A stretch of DNA of 64,000 nucleotides from Luteolibacter pohnpeiensis (GTDB taxonomy: Bacteria > Verrucomicrobiota > Verrucomicrobiia > Verrucomicrobiales > Akkermansiaceae): positions 148,545 to 212,544 of the forward strand of contig NZ_JAENIJ010000002.1 in NCBI RefSeq assembly GCF_016595435.1, in the 5' to 3' direction. A program made the translations under genes and the position numbers. Shown one piece after another: positions 60,770 to 64,000 of the stretch. The notes under the pieces were generated by a model. The model saw only the letters and a program-made list of their open reading frames with translations, had not been told where the DNA came from and did no database searches. Each line of letters opens with the position of its first letter. Position 1 is the first letter of the stretch.

Positions 60770-62704
60770 TCAACGCAAGCCTCGAAGCACGAGTTCCGCG
60801 TTGGTTTTGGTCCCCTTCAGATTGCTCAGCAAACTGGTCAGCGCGTCGCCGATCGGAAGTTGCGCGAGTTGCTTGCGAATATCGACGACTTTCAAAAACT
60901 CATCCGGATGGTAAAGTCGATCATCGTTCCGCGTTCCCGACTGTGGAATGTGGATGGCTGGAAACACGCGGCGCTCCGCGAGTTCGCGATCCAATCGCAC
61001 CTCCATGTTGCCGGTTCCCTTGAATTCTTCGAACACCACATCATCCAAACGACTCTCCGTTTCGACAAGCGCGGTCGCTAGAATGGTGAGTGAACCACCT
61101 TCTTCCACATTGCGCGCCGTGCCAAAAAACTTGCGAGACTTTTGCAGTGCAGCCGGGCTCAAGCCACCGCTACCAATCGGGCCACCCTGCGATGCGGAGT
61201 TGTGACCACGAGCAAGTCGCGTCAAACTATCGAGCAGCAGAATCACATCCTTCTTCTGCTCCACCAGGCGCTTCGCCCTTTCCAAAACCAAGTCCGCCAC
61301 TTGAGCATGACGCTTTGCAGGCTCATCGAAGGTCGATGCAAAAACTTCAGCACCCACGGTCTCCTCGAAGTCAGTCACCTCTTCCGGGCGCTCATCCAGC
61401 AACAGAATCAACAACTCTGCTTCCGGATGATTCAGCTGAATCGAGCGAGCGATCTGCTTTAGCAAAATCGTCTTACCACCACGAGGCGGAGCAACGATGA
61501 TCCCGCGTTGGCCTTTACCAAGCGGCGCGATCAGATCGATCAATCGCACTCCGATGAAATCCGGGCCTTCACCTTCGAGGTGAATCCGCTCATTCGGAAA
61601 CAGCGGCGTCAAATGATCAAAATCTTTCGTTTGCTGAAATTCAGCAGCTGGAATTCCTTCGATTTCGAGGATCGCTTCCGTCGTCAAAAACTTATCCCTC
61701 TCCCGCGGAATTCTCGCCTTCAACTTCACCAGTTGACCCGGACGAATGCCGAACTCACGCAGCATGTTGGAGTGGATATGAATATCATCCGCGCCTGGGC
61801 GGAAACTCCGCAGCGGATCACGCAGCATCGCAAAGTTTTCCTTCGCAGGCTCCACCACCCCTTCGCAAACGAGCTCCGCCCCTTCGCGACCGTAAAAGCA
61901 CAGCAGCTCATAAATCAATTGGCTCTTGGTAATGCCGCCGGCAATCCGAGTCGGCACCACCTCCGCCATCGCCTGTAAATCCGACAAAGACTTCAATCGG
62001 AATTCATTGATATCGATCGAAGTCGGAATCGGAGCAGACGGCACTTGCACAGCTGCTGCTTCTGAAGCGGCCACATCCGTGTGTGGAGCTTCGCTCTCAT
62101 TGGTATTAGTCATCAGATAATCTTTGGAAAAACGGCCGACTTGGGCTTCGAGAACGGACAAAGGTCCCTCGTTCCAGAAAATCACATCAGCCTTGCGTAT
62201 CTTTTCTTCCACCGGCAACTGCGCGGACAAAACGTGTTCAATCAATGAATCATCAAACCCACCGCGCTCTCGAAGTCTTCGAATTTGGGTGGCACGTGAC
62301 GAGGCAACGACGAGGACTTGATCCTGACCGAAATCGAAACCGGTTTCAAAAAACAGGGGAACATCCGCAATGAATATCCCTGCGCCAGTATTCCGCGCTT
62401 CACGAAGAGAATCAAGACATTCCTTCCGCACCCGTGGATGGAGGATGCCTTCCAGCTGAAGACGAGCTTTTGCATCTCCGAAAACTCGCGATCGCAAAAA
62501 ATCCCGATTCACCCCGGTTTCCGTGAGCGCCTGGGGCCCAAATCCCTCGCCAATCTGCTCACGAATCCGTGGATCACCCTCCAGCAAACTCCGAACCGTC
62601 CGATCGCTATCAAACAAGACAGCGGTGGGAAGCTGGCTTAGCAGAATCTTTCCAACCGTCGACTTCCCTGACGCGATCCCTCCGGTAAGCACGCAAACTT
62701 TCAT
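60770..62704 (-). CDS. Dephospho-CoA kinase fused to transcription termination factor Rho
   Basis: One uninterrupted frame of 644 aa. Residues about 1-195 are CoaE: P-loop VLTGGIASGKSTVG (6-19), LFDSDRTVRSLLEGD, GILHPRVRKE, ADVPLFFETGFD and RLRERGGFDDSLIEH. Residues from about 225 are Rho: an N-terminal helical domain, a cold-shock RNA-binding domain (DDIHIHSNMLREFGIRPGQL), Walker A APPRGGKTILLKQI near 405, Walker B LILLLDERPEEVTDFEE, and the Q/R-loop regions DSLTRLARGHNSASQGG and LDRELAERRVFPAIHIPQSG. The linker holds an in-frame ATG at 62113 (MTNTNESEAPHTD) from which Rho alone could be made. The start at ATG 62704 fits CoaE. Confidence 0.93.
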   Translation of the reverse strand: MKVCVLTGGIASGKSTVGKILLSQLPTAVLFDSDRTVRSLLEGDPRIREQIGEGFGPQALTETGVNRDFLRSRVFGDAKARLQLEGILHPRVRKECLDSLREARNTGAGIFIADVPLFFETGFDFGQDQVLVVASSRATQIRRLRERGGFDDSLIEHVLSAQLPVEEKIRKADVIFWNEGPLSVLEAQVGRFSKDYLMTNTNESEAPHTDVAASEAAAVQVPSAPIPTSIDINEFRLKSLSDLQAMAEVVPTRIAGGITKSQLIYELLCFYGREGAELVCEGVVEPAKENFAMLRDPLRSFRPGADDIHIHSNMLREFGIRPGQLVKLKARIPRERDKFLTTEAILEIEGIPAAEFQQTKDFDHLTPLFPNERIHLEGEGPDFIGVRLIDLIAPLGKGQRGIIVAPPRGGKTILLKQIARSIQLNHPEAELLILLLDERPEEVTDFEETVGAEVFASTFDEPAKRHAQVADLVLERAKRLVEQKKDVILLLDSLTRLARGHNSASQGGPIGSGGLSPAALQKSRKFFGTARNVEEGGSLTILATALVETESRLDDVVFEEFKGTGNMEVRLDRELAERRVFPAIHIPQSGTRNDDRLYHPDEFLKVVDIRKQLAQLPIGDALTSLLSNLKGTKTNAELVLRGLR

Positions 62705-62768
62705 CTCAATGAGCAATTCAGCCTATGCATCCCACCCAGAACCGCAATGGGAAGTGCTGTGATGGCAT

Positions 62769-62801
62769 AAAAAAACAGGCGGGGAATTTCTTCCCCGCCT
62801 G
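62769..62801 (-). terminator. Intrinsic terminator of the secretin gene
   Basis: Perfect 11-bp stem CAGGCGGGGAA (62776-62786) and TTCCCCGCCTG (62791-62801) with a TTTC loop, followed on the minus strand by a T-run (A-run 62769-62775). It separates the secretin gene from coaE-rho. Confidence 0.92.
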
Positions 62802-62827
62802 TCGTCATGATGAATGAGTGATCCCGA

Positions 62828-64000
62828 TTAAGGATGACCACCAAGAAGGCTACCATCCATGGTATCGGTCGATGCTGGCATTGCAGCCACTTCATCTGCC
62901 TTACGGACTGCAGTTCCGGTAGGATCGATGATCTTCGCGGTCACGAAAACGATCAAGTTGCTCTTGATGCGATTCTCAGACTTCGACTGGAACAAGCGAC
63001 CGACGATTGGAATGTCACCAAAGATAGGCACTTTGTCTTCGACGTGTTGGACATCTTCGCGCATCAGACCACCGACTGCGACGGTGTAGCCGTCGAAAAT
63101 GGTAAGAGCGGTAGAAACGCGGCGGGACGAGAAGACAGGCATCTCGATCCGGTTGTCCGTGATCGTAACGGTCACAGGCTCACCAAGAACGTTGGAAGAT
63201 GGCGATTGGATCGGACTTCCGTAGTTGATGAATCCTTCGAACTCAACGATCTCAGGAGCAAAGCGGAGGTCGATCATCAGATCGTTTGCACCGATTGTAG
63301 GCTCGATTTCAAGGGTAACACCCGTGTTACGAGTTTCGAAAGCGGTCGGAGTTGCAGGAGTAACTGGGAAGATACCGGAGCTGCTTCCACCCAAGCCAAC
63401 GGAAGTGGTTCCGCCGGTAGCATCCACACTGTTTGGAAGTTCTGGGGGTTCGTATTCAGTTGGGTAGATAAATTCACGAATGATCTCGATCGTGGCTTTC
63501 TCCGTGGAGCGTGCCGTGATCGAAGGAGCAGTCATGAGGTCAGTTCCCTTCTTCTGAGCGAGACCGCGCATGATCATTTGCACTTGCCCGTCTGAGAAAA
63601 GACCGGTGAGAGCCATGATACCAGGAGCAGCACTTGAGCTTTCCGAAGTCCGGTTCGGGTTGTTGAGGATCGCATCGATACCGTCGCTGCTGATAGCAGA
63701 ATCACCGCTGCGAAGACCGCCAGTCACGATATTCGTAACGTTATCAGAGGAACCGCTGATACCGGAAACTGTCGTAAGAAGACCATCCTGAGACCCAACT
63801 GCGCTCACGAAATCACTACCAATTTTGGCAGCTCCGTTACCGATCGTTCCGCCACTTGCGAACACGCTGTTAGCGTTCAAGCCGAATGGAGAAACCAGCC
63901 AGTCGAAACCGAGTTCATCGGTGTTCTCTTGAGAAATCTCAACAAACTTGGTGGTGATGTTGACTTGCTTAGGACTCTTTTCCGAGTATGCCTCGACAAG
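62828..64000 (-). CDS. Secretin-family outer-membrane protein (5' part beyond window)
   Basis: The visible 390 residues run from the right edge to the stop at 62828. They start in a secretin N-domain (PKQVNITTKFVEISQENTDE, LGFDWLV) and continue through the beta-barrel region, with KGTDLMTAPSITARSTEKAT, TGVTLEIEPTIGANDLMIDL, RRVSTALTIFDGYTVAVGGL and the hallmark VPIFGDIPIVGRLFQSK. This is the GspD/PilQ superfamily pore of type II secretion or type IV pili. The C-terminal 25 residues are polar. A strong terminator follows. The arrangement recalls pilus/secretion loci of Verrucomicrobiota, but the neighbours are outside the window. Confidence 0.92.
   Translation of the reverse strand, partial: LVEAYSEKSPKQVNITTKFVEISQENTDELGFDWLVSPFGLNANSVFASGGTIGNGAAKIGSDFVSAVGSQDGLLTTVSGISGSSDNVTNIVTGGLRSGDSAISSDGIDAILNNPNRTSESSSAAPGIMALTGLFSDGQVQMIMRGLAQKKGTDLMTAPSITARSTEKATIEIIREFIYPTEYEPPELPNSVDATGGTTSVGLGGSSSGIFPVTPATPTAFETRNTGVTLEIEPTIGANDLMIDLRFAPEIVEFEGFINYGSPIQSPSSNVLGEPVTVTITDNRIEMPVFSSRRVSTALTIFDGYTVAVGGLMREDVQHVEDKVPIFGDIPIVGRLFQSKSENRIKSNLIVFVTAKIIDPTGTAVRKADEVAAMPASTDTMDGSLLGGHP

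Noticed and set aside
1-64000. Search for tRNA, rRNA, CRISPR arrays, insertion sequences and riboswitches
   Set aside because: No cloverleaf, rRNA core, regularly spaced repeats, transposase motif or known riboswitch core was recognisable by eye. Small RNAs would not be detectable without computation.

Overview
The window looks like chromosomal DNA of a Verrucomicrobiota bacterium (Verrucomicrobiaceae/Luteolibacter-like). This is an inference from gene content. The signs are a PEP-CTERM protein, secreted FG-GAP proteins ending in a 'VEVSxDLxxW' C-terminal module, a membrane-anchored Ser/Thr kinase, DUF4407 and helical-repeat proteins, a secretin like those of verrucomicrobial pilus loci, and weak Shine-Dalgarno use. 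Base composition is moderately GC-rich. The exceptions are AT-richer blocks at about 3.0-8.4 kb, 20.2-21.9 kb and 24.8-25.9 kb. I see no rRNA, tRNA, CRISPR array or complete insertion sequence. No gene-free stretch exceeds about 220 bases.

Layout. 1-2.9 kb: a membrane-anchored glycine-rich protein cut by the left edge, tcdA, a solitary bL36 gene and a helical-repeat protein. 3-8.4 kb: two overlapping genes for very large secreted FG-GAP proteins. 8.5-13.3 kb: GH38 alpha-mannosidase, a decayed RelE/Phd-type toxin-antitoxin pair and argG. 13.4-18.8 kb: Ser/Thr kinase, cysteine desulfurase and a ParC-like topoisomerase subunit. 18.9-25.9 kb: a second helical-repeat protein, a GntR(YtrA)-ABC-permease operon with a candidate operator, a half-length asparaginase, a TPR protein and a PEP-CTERM protein. 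26-34.9 kb: DUF4407, dGTPase, RecQ, a RodZ-like protein, LMW phosphatase, SufT, the diadenylate cyclase CdaA with a 44-aa CdaR-like overlapping gene, and panC. 35-39.4 kb: a hypothetical gene, an ECF sigma factor coupled to a membrane VWA protein, and a TIM-barrel isomerase. 39.5-45.7 kb: ParE-like subunit and a sucrose operon (SPS, then a phosphatase fused to a glycosidase). 45.8-47.4 kb: uS13-uS11-uS4. 47.6-55.9 kb: a MoxR/AbrB-like/DUF58/BatA/VWA operon, an exonuclease, a membrane-anchored PD-(D/E)XK-like protein and MntR. 55.9-64 kb: ilvD, ppdK with histone-like tails, a dephospho-CoA kinase-Rho fusion, and a secretin cut by the right edge.

Most genes are housekeeping. The most unusual points are the CoaE-Rho fusion in one open frame, the minimal CdaR-like gene inside the end of cdaA, the phosphatase-glycosidase fusion in the sucrose operon, lysine/alanine-rich tails at both ends of pyruvate phosphate dikinase, a membrane-anchored nuclease-fold candidate, and a heptamer (TGTTAGA) that recurs in several reading frames.
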